In this document: positions 34,434 through 43,473 of the stretch, in pieces
How positions within the stretch are numbered: position 1 is the stretch's first letter
Layout of the letters: each line of letters begins with the position of its first letter
Assembly (NCBI RefSeq): GCF_001029505.1
Contig: NZ_LEKH01000005.1
Location: 141,891 to 205,890, forward strand
DNA length: 64,000 nt
From: Rubrobacter aplysinae
GTDB lineage: Bacteria; Actinomycetota; Rubrobacteria; Rubrobacterales; Rubrobacteraceae
Direction of reading: 5' to 3'
The notes under the pieces: model-generated
The model's database searches: none
The model's input: the letters and a program-made list of their open reading frames with translations, nothing else
Told to the model about the DNA's origin: nothing
Program-made: the position numbers and the translations under genes

Positions 34434-35136
34434 GCGCTCCTCTCGACCCTTTCGTCCCGCTATGTAGCGTGATGATGCCGCCCGCGAGCCTCCGCCACTG
34501 TATGTTCCGTAACCCATTACGCTCCATTATTCCAGCTAAATCCTCGGGTGCTACGAACTCTTTCACGCTCGTCGGCAGGTAGGAGTACGCCCAGGAGTCC
34601 CCGGAGACCTTTGCCCCGAGCCAGGGCACCACGCGATCGAACCACAACCCGTAGAAGAGCGCCGGCACCCGCCCGGACGGGCGGGCTATCTCCAGACACA
34701 CGACCCGGCCGCCGGGCCTGACCGCCCGCGACATCTCCCTGAACAGGGCGTCGAGGTTCGGGATGTTGCGTGCTCCGTAGGCTATGGTGGCGGCGTCGAA
34801 GGCCCCGCTCTCCGCGCCGGGCACGTCGTTTAGTACACCGTCCAGGTTGGTGGCGTCCCCCACCCGGTACTCGACGTTGGAGAGCGGTCTGCGACGGGCG
34901 GCGGCGAGCATCTCGCGGGAGAAATCCACCCCGAGGACGTGGCCCTCGGGTCCGGCGCGGCGGGCGAGGTCGCGGGTGAGGCTGCCGGTGCCACAGGCGA
35001 GATCCAGGACCCGCGAACCGGGCCGGACGCCGGCCTCGGAGATCACGACCCTGTTCCACACCCGGTTCAGTCCCCCGGTCATGAGCGTGTTCAGCAGCTC
35101 GTAGCGTCCGGCTATGCGGTCGAACATCTCCCGCAC
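34414..35136 (-). CDS. menG: Demethylmenaquinone methyltransferase
   Basis: This SAM-dependent enzyme (240 aa) makes the last methylation of menaquinone. Visible are MFDRIAGRYELLNTLMTGGL, the SAM-binding LDLACGTGSLTRDLA, YGARNIPNLDALFREM and the RVPALFYGLWFDRVVPWLG region. It starts at GTG; the frame runs further upstream with plausible residues (LPSGEERARLVREMF), so the true start may be earlier, where GAGAGGAG lies. It is followed by the overlapping prenyl synthase gene. Confidence 0.9.
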   Translation of the reverse strand: MREMFDRIAGRYELLNTLMTGGLNRVWNRVVISEAGVRPGSRVLDLACGTGSLTRDLARRAGPEGHVLGVDFSREMLAAARRRPLSNVEYRVGDATNLDGVLNDVPGAESGAFDAATIAYGARNIPNLDALFREMSRAVRPGGRVVCLEIARPSGRVPALFYGLWFDRVVPWLGAKVSGDSWAYSYLPTSVKEFVAPEDLAGIMERNGLRNIQWRRLAGGIITLHSGTKGSRGARGPGVE

Positions 35137-35341
35137 GAGCCGGGCTCGCTCCTCTCCCGAGGGCAGCGTTTCGGGGCCGTCAGACCCTTCCGTTCTCCGC
35201 CTATCCGTGCTGTCTTTACTCTCCGGTATCCCGGCCTCCGCTTTCCACGTTCCACGTCCGCCGCGTTTGTGGTCGAACCGGCCTCCATGCCAGAGGGCCA
35301 GCCAGCTACCCCGTCGTTCCTCTCCGGTAGATCGTCCCGGA

Positions 35342-35788
35342 CTACGTGACGGTGGTACGGCCCGGTCCGTCGTGAGGCTCCAGGCTCTCCACCGCCTCGA
35401 GGATACGCTCCCCGCTGGCTTCCCGGCCCTCGCCGGTAAGTATGTCCAGGAGGCCGGTCAAATGCGGCATCCAGTGCCCGAATCCCACCACGCCCCCCGC
35501 GGAGATGCGGCCGGCCCCGTCGCGTATGAGGCGGCTCGCCACGGCTACGAACTCCGGCTCGTCCAGGCGTGCGATGGTGTCTATGGCCCAGGCGTAGGAC
35601 CCGTCGCCGAGAAGTATCTGCTCGTCCCCGGCGACCTCCGCGGCGTAGTGGGCGTCGAAGCCCCGCTGGAGGTAGCCCAGGGCCTCGGCGACGGCCTCGC
35701 TCCGCTTGCGGTCACCGGAAGCGCCCTCCGCCGCGAGCCGGAACACCTCCCGGATCGGGACCAGCGGCGTTCTGGAAGTAGCCTCCAC
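35342..35788 (-). CDS. Hypothetical protein, 148 aa
   Basis: I do not recognise it. The product is soluble and mostly helical, with FDAHYAAEVAGDEQILLGDGSYAWA and ISAGGVVGFGHWMPHLTGLL. It starts at GTG overlapping the hemL stop by one base (TAGTG), so it is translationally coupled to the heme operon as its last gene. A minor role in tetrapyrrole metabolism or simple read-through are both possible. Confidence 0.65.
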   Translation of the reverse strand: MEATSRTPLVPIREVFRLAAEGASGDRKRSEAVAEALGYLQRGFDAHYAAEVAGDEQILLGDGSYAWAIDTIARLDEPEFVAVASRLIRDGAGRISAGGVVGFGHWMPHLTGLLDILTGEGREASGERILEAVESLEPHDGPGRTTVT

Positions 35789-37131
35789 TATCCGGCTCCC
35801 CCGCTAGCGAACCACTCCCGGGCGGCCTCGGCGGCGCGGTCTATCTCGTCTTCGGTGTGGGCAGCGGAGATGAATCCGGCCTCGTACTGGCTCGGGGCCA
35901 GATACACGCCCCGGCTCATCATGTGCCAGAAAAAGTCCTTGAACGCCTCCGTATCCGAGGCCGCGGCGGACGAGAAGTCCCTTACAGGTCCCCCGGTGAA
36001 GAACAGGCTGACCATCGAGCCGACCCCGTTGACGCAGTACGGGTGGTCTCCGGCCTCGGCCGCCTCGGTCATGCCCGCCTTCCAGCGATCGCCCAGCTCC
36101 TCGAGGCGCTCGTAGAAGCCGGGCTCGGCGGTGGCTTTCAGGGTCGCGAGCCCGGCGGCCATCGCGAGCGGGTTGCCCGAGAGCGTGCCCGCCTGGTACA
36201 CGGGGCCGACAGGGGCGACCATCTCCATGATCTCGGCCCGGCCGCCAAAAGCGCCGACCGGCAGGCCACCGCCTATGACCTTCCCGAGACACGTCATGTC
36301 CGGGGTGACGCCGTAACGCTCCTGCGCGCCGCCGCGCGCGACCCGGAACCCGCTCATCACCTCGTCGAAGATGAGGACCGAGCCGTACTGGCTCGCAACC
36401 TCCCGCAGACCTTCGAGGAATCCTTCTTCCGGCGGGACGCAGCCCATGTTGCCGCCGACCGGCTCGACGATTACGGCGGCGATCTCCTCCCCGATCTCGG
36501 AGAAAACCTCCCGCACGGCGTCGAGGTCGTTGTAGGGGGCGACGGCGGTGTCCTTCGCCGCGCCCTCGGTAACTCCGGGGCTGTCCGGTAGGCCGAGGGT
36601 CGCCACACCCGAGCCCGCCGACACCAGCAGGGCGTCGCCGTGGCCGTGGTAGTTGCCCTCGAACTTGAGGATCTTCTCCCGCCCCGTATAGCCCCGGGCG
36701 ACGCGCACGGCGCTCATCGTGGCCTCGGTACCGGAGTTCGTTAAGCGGACCATCTCGACGGAGGGTACTGCGGCACAGATCTCCTCCGCGACCTCGACCT
36801 CGATCTCTGTCGGCGCGCCAAAGGTGGTGCCGCTGCGGGTGGTGCGCTCCAGCGCCTCGACGACCTCCGGATACGCGTGGCCCAGAATGAGCGGACCGTA
36901 GCTCATCACGTAATCCACGTACTCGTTGCCGTCCACGTCGAAGATGCGCGAGCCCTCGCCCCGGGCCGCGAAGACCGGGCTGCCGCCCACGGAGCGGTAC
37001 GCCCTCACGGGGCTGTTCACGCCGCCGGGGATGTAGGCCTGCGCCCTCTCGGCCAACCGGGCCGACCAGTCCAGCGCGAGCGCCTCTTTAGCGCCGACGC
37101 CCATGCCGCTATCGCGATCTTCGCCGCGCAA
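35788..37131 (-). CDS. hemL: Glutamate-1-semialdehyde 2,1-aminomutase
   Basis: This PLP enzyme turns glutamate-1-semialdehyde into 5-aminolevulinate. AQAYIPGGVNSPVRAYRSVG, TNSGTEATMSAVRVARG, EGNYHGHGDALLV and the PLP-lysine motif CLGKVIGGGLPVGAFGG are clear. I chose the TTG at 37129-37131, seven bases after AGGAGG; the frame opens six codons earlier without a site, and an internal ATG (37104) lacks one too. Length is 447 aa. With hemA it makes ALA by the C5 route. Confidence 0.95.
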   Translation of the reverse strand: MRGEDRDSGMGVGAKEALALDWSARLAERAQAYIPGGVNSPVRAYRSVGGSPVFAARGEGSRIFDVDGNEYVDYVMSYGPLILGHAYPEVVEALERTTRSGTTFGAPTEIEVEVAEEICAAVPSVEMVRLTNSGTEATMSAVRVARGYTGREKILKFEGNYHGHGDALLVSAGSGVATLGLPDSPGVTEGAAKDTAVAPYNDLDAVREVFSEIGEEIAAVIVEPVGGNMGCVPPEEGFLEGLREVASQYGSVLIFDEVMSGFRVARGGAQERYGVTPDMTCLGKVIGGGLPVGAFGGRAEIMEMVAPVGPVYQAGTLSGNPLAMAAGLATLKATAEPGFYERLEELGDRWKAGMTEAAEAGDHPYCVNGVGSMVSLFFTGGPVRDFSSAAASDTEAFKDFFWHMMSRGVYLAPSQYEAGFISAAHTEDEIDRAAEAAREWFASGGAG

Positions 37132-37255
37132 CTGCGATCCTCCTAGCAAGAAATCCTACGTTACGTATACCTCTAAGACCCCGAAAGGGCCGTAAAGCTG
37201 CTTACTCTAGCCTATCCGGCGACACGACGCCCGGCGACGAGCCCGGAGCGAGAAA

Positions 37256-38233
37256 CTAGGAGAGCCAGCGCGCCACGTCGGGGGCGTGGTAGCTGAAGAT
37301 CACCTCGGCCCCGGCCCGCTTTATGCCGGTCATGGCTTCGAGGACGGCGCTCTGCTCGTCCAGCCAGCCCTTCTCGGCGGCGGCTTTGATCATGGAGAAC
37401 TCGCCGCTCACGTTGTACGCGGCGAGCGGCAGGTCGGTCGTCTCGCGTACCCGGCGCAGGATGTCCAGATAAGGCAGCGCGGGCTTGACCATGATCATGT
37501 CCGCCCCCTCCTCGACGTCCAGCCCGACCTCTCGCAGCGCCTCGCGGGCGTTGGCCGGGTCCATCTGGTAGCCGCGCCGGTCGCCGAACTCGGGGGCGCT
37601 CTCCGCCGCGTCCCGAAACGGGCCGTAGAAGCTCGACGCGTACTTGGAGGCGTAGGAGAGTATCGGGGTGTGCTCGAAGCCTTCGCGGTCGAGGTCGGCG
37701 CGCAGGGCTGCGACACGGCCGTCCATCATGTCCGAGGGTGCCACGACGTCCGCCCCGGCCTCGGCGTGGCTTACCGCCGTGCGCGCCAGGAGCTCCAGGC
37801 TCACGTCGTTCATGATCTCACCGCGCTCGGCGTCCACGACGCCGCAGTGACCGTGAGACATGTACTCGCACAGGCACACGTCCGTAACGACGAGCAGCTC
37901 CGGCACGGCGTCCTTTATGGCGCGGACGGCGAGCTGTATGACGCCCTCCGGGTCGTAGGCCCCGCTCGCCGCCTCGTCCTTTGATTCGGGTATGCCGAAG
38001 AGCAGGACGCCCGGTATTCCGAGCGAGTGGGCTCGCTTCGCCTCGGCGACGGCGTTGTTTATGGACATCTGCCGGATGCCGGGCATGGACGGTATCTCGT
38101 TGTCTACTTCCTGCCCGGAGGCGACGAACATCGGATACATGAAATCCTGGGGGGAAAGCTCGGTCTCGCGCACCAGACTGCGCAAAGCCGAGGTGCGGCG
38201 CGTCCTGCGGAGCCTCTGCTGGGGGAATGCCAT
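37256..38233 (-). CDS. hemB: Porphobilinogen synthase (ALA dehydratase)
   Basis: This enzyme condenses two 5-aminolevulinates to porphobilinogen. The metal site DVCLCEYMSHGHCG has the cysteines of zinc-dependent enzymes. The Schiff-base lysines are in YASKYASSFYGPFRDA and MIMVKPALPYLDI. Length is 325 aa, standard. It starts at ATG, 105 bases after the cobA-hemD stop. Confidence 0.95.
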   Translation of the reverse strand: MAFPQQRLRRTRRTSALRSLVRETELSPQDFMYPMFVASGQEVDNEIPSMPGIRQMSINNAVAEAKRAHSLGIPGVLLFGIPESKDEAASGAYDPEGVIQLAVRAIKDAVPELLVVTDVCLCEYMSHGHCGVVDAERGEIMNDVSLELLARTAVSHAEAGADVVAPSDMMDGRVAALRADLDREGFEHTPILSYASKYASSFYGPFRDAAESAPEFGDRRGYQMDPANAREALREVGLDVEEGADMIMVKPALPYLDILRRVRETTDLPLAAYNVSGEFSMIKAAAEKGWLDEQSAVLEAMTGIKRAGAEVIFSYHAPDVARWLS

Positions 38234-38338
38234 GTCGTGTAGCCTCTCTGACGCGTACGATTGGAGGGAGGTTTACGGCCTCCGTGAATCAGAGTCTAAC
38301 GCGCGCTCGCCGGCGCCTGTACAGGGACTACAAAGCGC

Positions 38339-39859
38339 CTAGCGCGCCGCGCCGGAGAGTAGACCGCGGACCGCGTTTATCAGGCCCGGTATGGTGTACT
38401 CCTCCGCCTCCGTAGAGACCTCCAGGCCGTGGCCGCGGGCGGTGTCGGCCGTGATCGGGCCGATACACGCGATACTCGTCCTGGAGGCGAGATCCCTGGC
38501 GCGCTCTTCTCCAAATGCCAGCACGAAGTTCTCGACCGTCGAGCTCGCGGTGAAGGTTATGCAGTCCACCTCGCCGGCCTCCAGGCGCGCGGCGAGGCTC
38601 CCGGCTCCCGCGTCCGAGGCAACGGACTCGTAGACGGGCGGCACGTCCACCTCGGCTCCGGCCTCACGCAGCTTCTCGGGCAGTATCTCGCGCGCGACCT
38701 TGGCCCGGGGTATCAGCACCCTCTCTCCCACCAACGATTCGCCGCCGATCTCCTCCAGCAGCGCCTCCGCCCGGTACTCGGAGGGGATAACGTCCACCCC
38801 CAACCCGCTTTGCTTCAGGCTCTCGGCGGTGGCCGGGCCGATGGCGGCTATCTTGGCCGCGCGTGGGACGGCACGGAGATCCAGGCCGTGCTCCCCGAGC
38901 CGCTCGACGAAAGCCTCTACCCCGTTCACGCTGGTGAACACCAGCCAACCGTAACCGTCAAGCTCACGTATAGCCTTATCCAGAGGTTTAAAGTCCTCCG
39001 GGGGCCGTATCTCGATGGTCGGGAACTCCACCACCTCGGCTCCGAGCGACTCCAGCTCCCGGGAGAGGTCTCCGGCCTGCGCCCTGGCACGGGTGACCAC
39101 CACCCGCCGCCCGAAGAGCGGTCGGACTTCGAACCAGGAAAGATCTTCGCGAAGGCCGACGACGTCGCCGACCACGGTAACGGCGGGCGGCTTCAGGCCG
39201 GCTTCCTCGACACGATCCGCTATGTCCGCGAGGGTGCCGGTCACCGTGTGCTGCTCGGGCAGGGTGCCCCAGCGCACACAGGCCACGGGCGTGTCGGGGC
39301 TTTTGCCGGCGGCGGTTAGCCCGGAGGAGATCTCCCGCAGACGCCCGATGCCCATGTACAGGACCAGGGTGTCTGCGCCGTTCGCGGCCTTCGTCCAGTC
39401 CACGTCCTGGCCGTCCTTGGTCGGGTCCTCGTGACCGGTGATGAACGCGACGCTCGTGGAGACGCGGCGGTGGGTGACCGGGATCCCGGCGTACGCCGGG
39501 GCGGCGGCCCCGCTGGTGATGCCCGGGACCACCTCGAACGGGATACCGGCCCGGGTGAGGTCCAGCGCCTCCTCACCGCCACGCCCGAAGATGTACGGGT
39601 CGCCCCCCTTGAGGCGAACCACGCTCTTACCCTCGTTTCCGAGACGGACCAGCAGGGCGTTTATCTCCTCCTGAGACATCGTGGGCTCGCCGGGCTTCTT
39701 GCCGACGTAGATCCTCTCTGCCTCCGGCGGCGCGAGGGAGAGCAGGCTTTCGGGGGCGAGACGGTCGTAGACCACGGCGTCGGCGTTTTCGAGCAGGCGT
39801 TTGCCCTTGAGGGTGAAGAGGCCGGGGTCTCCCGGCCCGGAGCCCACGAGGTGGATCAC
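38339..39859 (-). CDS. cobA-hemD: Fused uroporphyrinogen-III C-methyltransferase / uroporphyrinogen-III synthase
   Basis: Two enzymes in one chain of about 506 aa. The N-terminal half (1-240) is the SAM-dependent methyltransferase: HLVGSGPGDPGLFTLKG, VRLKGGDPYIFGRGGEE, PGITSGAAAPAYAGIPVTHR. The C-terminal half (about 250-500) is the HemD synthase: VVVTRARAQAGDLSRELESLGA and CITFTASSTVENF. The fusion is common in actinobacteria and firmicutes and sits at the branch between heme and siroheme/B12. I chose the GTG at 39857-39859, overlapping the hemC stop (GTGA), as the upstream frame has no support. Confidence 0.93.
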   Translation of the reverse strand: MIHLVGSGPGDPGLFTLKGKRLLENADAVVYDRLAPESLLSLAPPEAERIYVGKKPGEPTMSQEEINALLVRLGNEGKSVVRLKGGDPYIFGRGGEEALDLTRAGIPFEVVPGITSGAAAPAYAGIPVTHRRVSTSVAFITGHEDPTKDGQDVDWTKAANGADTLVLYMGIGRLREISSGLTAAGKSPDTPVACVRWGTLPEQHTVTGTLADIADRVEEAGLKPPAVTVVGDVVGLREDLSWFEVRPLFGRRVVVTRARAQAGDLSRELESLGAEVVEFPTIEIRPPEDFKPLDKAIRELDGYGWLVFTSVNGVEAFVERLGEHGLDLRAVPRAAKIAAIGPATAESLKQSGLGVDVIPSEYRAEALLEEIGGESLVGERVLIPRAKVAREILPEKLREAGAEVDVPPVYESVASDAGAGSLAARLEAGEVDCITFTASSTVENFVLAFGEERARDLASRTSIACIGPITADTARGHGLEVSTEAEEYTIPGLINAVRGLLSGAAR

Positions 39860-40797
39860 GACCGGACCTCCCGGATCTCGGCCAGCACCGTCTCCGCACC
39901 CTGCGAGATGAGATCCCGCGCCAGCCGCCATCCGACCTCTTCCGGGTCCACCCCCTCGGCCTCGCCGCGGTACACCATTGCCCCGTCCGGCGAGGCCACG
40001 ATGCCTTCGAGGCGCAGACCGCCATTCTCCGACTCATCCACCACGCTGCTCGCGCCTACGGGCAGGCGGCAGCCGCCCTCCAGCGCCCGCAGCATAGCCC
40101 GCTCGGCTAGCGCGGCCTTTTCGGTGGGCTCGTGGTTGAGCGTGGCGCGGATGCGGCCGTGCAGCGGGTGGTCTTGCCGAACTGCCACGGCGAGGGCTCC
40201 CTGACCGACGGCGGGCAGCATCACGTCCGGCGGTATAACGGTGTGGTTTACCGTTATGTCCAGCCCGAGCCGGACGAGCCCGGCGTGGGCGAGCACGAGG
40301 GCGTCGGCCTCCCCGTCGCGCATCTTGCGGATTCGGGTATCCACGTTGCCCCGGATATCCACGATGGAGAGATCCGGCCGGCGCCACAGTAGCTGCGCCT
40401 TGCGCCGCAGGCTGGAGGTCGCCACGACTGCGCCGGTGGGCAGCTCGTCCACGGTCCATCCGGCCTCTGAAACGAGGGCGTCGGCGGTACCGTGACGCTC
40501 TCCGATGGCCGCAAGACCTGTTCCTTCCGGCACCTCGGTCGGCACGTCCTTCAGAGAATGTACGGCCAGGTCTAGCTCCCCGCCGAGAAGAGCCTCGTCG
40601 AGCTGGCGGGTAAACACGTCACGCTGGTCTATCGCGGAGAGCGGGACGTCGGGGCGATGCTCGCTGGTGGTCTTTATAACGCGGACCTCGACCTCCAAGC
40701 CCGCCGCCCGCAGAGCGTCGGCGCAGGAGTCGGCCTGTACCAGGGCCAGCTTGGAGCCCCGGGTGCCGAGAACCAGGGTATCCGGCGTGACCGGCAA
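39856..40797 (-). CDS. hemC: Hydroxymethylbilane synthase
   Basis: This enzyme polymerises four porphobilinogens. TLVLGTRGSKLALVQAD, AVHSLKDVPTEVPEGT, IVDIRGNVDTRIRKMRDG and the dipyrromethane-binding Cys in LEGGCRLPVGA are visible. Length is 313 aa, as in the family. It begins ten bases after hemA and overlaps the next gene by four bases. Confidence 0.95.
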   Translation of the reverse strand: MPVTPDTLVLGTRGSKLALVQADSCADALRAAGLEVEVRVIKTTSEHRPDVPLSAIDQRDVFTRQLDEALLGGELDLAVHSLKDVPTEVPEGTGLAAIGERHGTADALVSEAGWTVDELPTGAVVATSSLRRKAQLLWRRPDLSIVDIRGNVDTRIRKMRDGEADALVLAHAGLVRLGLDITVNHTVIPPDVMLPAVGQGALAVAVRQDHPLHGRIRATLNHEPTEKAALAERAMLRALEGGCRLPVGASSVVDESENGGLRLEGIVASPDGAMVYRGEAEGVDPEEVGWRLARDLISQGAETVLAEIREVRS

Positions 40798-40807
40798 ACT
40801 ACCTCCG

Positions 40808-42118
40808 CTATCTCCCCGGATCGGCGTCCCGGCCCTCCTCGTGGAGAGTGATCTCCACGCCGCTCCCGGTGTCGAGGCCGAGCATGCGGCGGCGCGCCTC
40901 CGGGGACTCCGTCGGGTTGGACTCGGCGCGGGTCTTGATCTCGGATATGGGTCCGTGCAGCAGCTTGTTCACCAGCGAGTGGCTCATCTTCTCCACGGCC
41001 TCGGCTTGCTCGGCGGAGAGGTCCGCCTTCTTGAGGGCCTTGGAGATCTCGTGCTCTCGCACCTTCTCGGCCTCGTCGCGAAGCTCCTTTATGAGCGGCA
41101 CCACGTCCAGGGTGGACATCCAGCCCATGAACTCGAACACGGCGGGCTCTATGATCTCCTCTGCCCGACGTGCGGCCTCCTCGCGCTCTCCGGCGTTACG
41201 GTCCACCACCGACTGCAGGTCGTCTATGTCGTAGACGTAGGCGCGCTCCAGGGTCTGCACCACCGGGTCCACGTCTCTGGGTACGGCGATGTCTACGAAG
41301 AAAAGCGGACCATCCCGGCGCGAGATCGCCCGGGCCACGTCCTCGCTCCCGACCACCCACTCGCCGGATCCTGTAGAGCTCACGATCACGTCCACCCCGG
41401 ATAGCTCGTCGGCCACGGACTCGAAGTCCACGGCCACGCCTCCGACGCGCCCGGCCAGCTCTTGGGCGCGGGCCCCGGTGCGATTCGCGATGCGCACCTC
41501 GCCGATGCCGCGCTCCCCCAGGTTCCGGATTACCATCTCGCTCATCTCGCCGGCACCGAGCACGAGTGCCTTGCGCCCGGCGAGGCTCCCGAACACGTCC
41601 TCGGCGAGCCCTACCGCGACCCGGGGCACGGACAGCGAGCTATCCCCGATGCCGGTCTCGGTCCGCACCCGCTTGCCGACCCTCAGCGAGGTGTGGAACA
41701 GCCTGTTGAGCACCGACCCCGCGCTCTGCTCCTCCGTGGAAAGCCGGTAGGCGTCACGGACCTGGCCGAGTATCTGGGCCTCTCCCAGTACCATCGAGTC
41801 CAGCGAGCCCGATACCCGGTACAGGTGCCCGACCGCCTCGGAGTCGGTAAGCCAGTAGGTGCTCTCCTCAAGCTCGGCGCGGTCCACGCCCCGGTCCGCG
41901 GCCATGAGGTCCAGTATCTTGGACCTCACGCCATCGTCCTCGACAACGGCGTAGAGCTCGGTACGGTTGCAGGTGGAGAGCAGCACGGCTTCGGAGACCA
42001 CGCCCTCGTCCTTTAGCCGCCGCACGAAGCCCCGACCGGCGCAGGGAGGAAAGGCGACCTTCTCCCGCACCTCTATCGGGGCCGAGCGGTGGCTCATCCC
42101 GAGAGCAGCGACAAGCAC
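40808..42118 (-). CDS. hemA: Glutamyl-tRNA reductase
   Basis: This enzyme reduces glutamyl-tRNA to glutamate-1-semialdehyde, the first and controlling step of the C5 route. GMSHRSAPIEVREKVAF and LLSTCNRTELYAVVED (catalytic Cys) are at the N-terminus, the NADPH motif ALVLGAGEMSEM is near 185, and the C-terminal dimerisation helix follows. It starts at GTG, overlapping the previous gene by 25 bases. Length is 436 aa. Confidence 0.95.
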   Translation of the reverse strand: MLVAALGMSHRSAPIEVREKVAFPPCAGRGFVRRLKDEGVVSEAVLLSTCNRTELYAVVEDDGVRSKILDLMAADRGVDRAELEESTYWLTDSEAVGHLYRVSGSLDSMVLGEAQILGQVRDAYRLSTEEQSAGSVLNRLFHTSLRVGKRVRTETGIGDSSLSVPRVAVGLAEDVFGSLAGRKALVLGAGEMSEMVIRNLGERGIGEVRIANRTGARAQELAGRVGGVAVDFESVADELSGVDVIVSSTGSGEWVVGSEDVARAISRRDGPLFFVDIAVPRDVDPVVQTLERAYVYDIDDLQSVVDRNAGEREEAARRAEEIIEPAVFEFMGWMSTLDVVPLIKELRDEAEKVREHEISKALKKADLSAEQAEAVEKMSHSLVNKLLHGPISEIKTRAESNPTESPEARRRMLGLDTGSGVEITLHEEGRDADPGR

Positions 42119-42672
42119 CTACGCACCGTCCTTTCCAACTCCTCGTCCGTCGCGCGCCCCTCGCGGCGCGCCTCTTCCAACTCCGACACTACCCCGGACC
42201 ACTCCGGCCCGAAGTAGGGCTCCAGTTCCTGCCGGATCTGACGCGCCAGCGTCGGCGACGCGCCACCGGTCGAGACCGCCACCTGCAACCCGCCCCGCCT
42301 CAGCGTCGAGGGCAGGGCGAAGTCCCCGTCCGAGGGCCTGTCGGCGACGTTGACCGGGATACCGCGCTCGTTCGCCTCCCGGACAACCGCCGCGTTTACT
42401 TCCCTGCGGTCCGTCGCGGCGAACGCCAGCGTCGCCTCCGCGAGATCCCCGGCCTCGTACTTCCGGCGCTCGATCCCGACGCTCTCGACGTTCTCGGCTG
42501 CGAGGCTCTCCAGCGCCGGGTCTATCTCGGGCGACACGACCTTTACCAGTGCCCGGGACCGCGACAGGCCGAGAGCCTTGCGACCGGCGACCTTGCCGCC
42601 GCCGACCACCACGCACAGCCGCTCCCGGAGCTCCAGGAACACCGGGTACAGCGGAGAGGTACCATTTTCCAC
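42094..42672 (-). CDS. Precorrin-2 dehydrogenase / sirohydrochlorin ferrochelatase
   Basis: This is a stand-alone N-terminal CysG-type (Met8/SirC-like) protein (192 aa). YPVFLELRERLCVVVGGGKVAGRKAL is the NAD-binding start, FAATDRREVN and VNVADRPSDGDFALPSTLRRG are diagnostic, and the helical STGGASPTLARQIRQELE completes the fold. It oxidises precorrin-2 made by the CobA half encoded downstream, and may insert iron to give siroheme. It starts at GTG and is the first gene of the tetrapyrrole operon; the promoter should lie in 42673-42849. Confidence 0.9.
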   Translation of the reverse strand: MENGTSPLYPVFLELRERLCVVVGGGKVAGRKALGLSRSRALVKVVSPEIDPALESLAAENVESVGIERRKYEAGDLAEATLAFAATDRREVNAAVVREANERGIPVNVADRPSDGDFALPSTLRRGGLQVAVSTGGASPTLARQIRQELEPYFGPEWSGVVSELEEARREGRATDEELERTVRRCLSLLSG

Positions 42673-42849
42673 GTTCCCGATACCCTTCTCCCGTGACCTG
42701 GATGCGCGCGGCCTCAGAACTCTCTGAGCCCGCCTCGATGGGCAAGTCTAGCATAATCGTGTCAGACGCCGGTTTCACCTGAAAGAGTGTTGCATGCGCC
42801 CAATGCATGGACCGTGTAAAGGTTCACCCGACCCGCCGCGCACGAGGCT

Positions 42850-43314
42850 TCAGCCTTCTTCCGACGTCTCTTCCTTGGTCTTCTCCACCAGCCGGACACC
42901 GTCTATCTCCATCCCCTTGTCTACGGCCTTGCACATGTCGTAGATGGTCAGGGCGGCGACGTTTACGGCGGTCAGGGCCTCCATCTCGACGCCGGTGCGG
43001 TCGCTGGCGCGGGCCGTGGCGGTGATGGATATCCCGGACTCCTCGACCTCGAAGTCCACATCCACCGAGGTGAGCTCTATACCGTGGCAGAGCGGGATCA
43101 GGTCCGGCGTGCGCTTGGCGGCCATGATCCCGGCGATCCGGCCCGTGTTCAGCGCGTCGCCTTTCGGAAGCGCCCGCTCCCTGAGAAGCTCGACGGTCTC
43201 CGGGGCCAGGCTGATGCGGCCCGCCGCGGTGGCGGTGCGGCGCACGACGGCCTTCTCCCCCACGTTCACCATGCGCGCCCCGCCCTCGCTGTCCAGGTGC
43301 GAAAAGTCCGTCAA
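42850..43314 (-). CDS. moaC: Cyclic pyranopterin monophosphate synthase
   Basis: This enzyme acts in the first stage of molybdenum cofactor synthesis after Moa[30 protein letters not shown] [17 protein letters not shown] and [20 protein letters not shown] are diagnostic. I chose the TTG at 43312-43314, just after GGAGG; the open frame upstream runs into the tRNA-Sec gene and is not coding. Length is 154 aa. It follows selC by 25 bases in what seems one transcript with selA and selB, which fits a selenium- and molybdenum-dependent formate dehydrogenase elsewhere. Confidence 0.93.
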   Translation of the reverse strand: MTDFSHLDSEGGARMVNVGEKAVVRRTATAAGRISLAPETVELLRERALPKGDALNTGRIAGIMAAKRTPDLIPLCHGIELTSVDVDFEVEESGISITATARASDRTGVEMEALTAVNVAALTIYDMCKAVDKGMEIDGVRLVEKTKEETSEEG

Positions 43315-43339
43315 GCCGCCTCCGTTGTCGAGTATTAAG

Positions 43340-43428
43340 CGGAATGCGGGGGAATCGAACCGCCACGACCCGATCAGGATCGCAAACCGGTTTTGAAGAC
43401 CGGCCGGGCCACCAGGCCCTCGCATTCC
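43340..43428 (-). tRNA. selC: tRNA-Sec (anticodon TCA)
   Basis: On the minus strand the RNA begins GGAATGCG and ends CGCATTCC-G, giving the eight-base acceptor stem typical of tRNA-Sec. A long D stem (GGGCC-TGGT-GGCCC) follows. The anticodon arm CCGGT-CTTCAAA-ACCGG has anticodon TCA, which reads UGA. A long variable arm and the TTCGATT loop follow. No CCA is encoded. The gene sits 45 bases after selB and 25 before moaC, on the same strand, which agrees with its identity. Confidence 0.93.
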
Positions 43429-43473
43429 AGGGCGATTCTAATATACGGGCGTCTACGAGTGTCGTGTCGTCTC

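Noticed and set aside
43315..43425. Upstream extension of MoaC
   Set aside because: It covers the tRNA-Sec gene, and MoaC similarity begins at the TTG at 43312-43314 after GGAGG.
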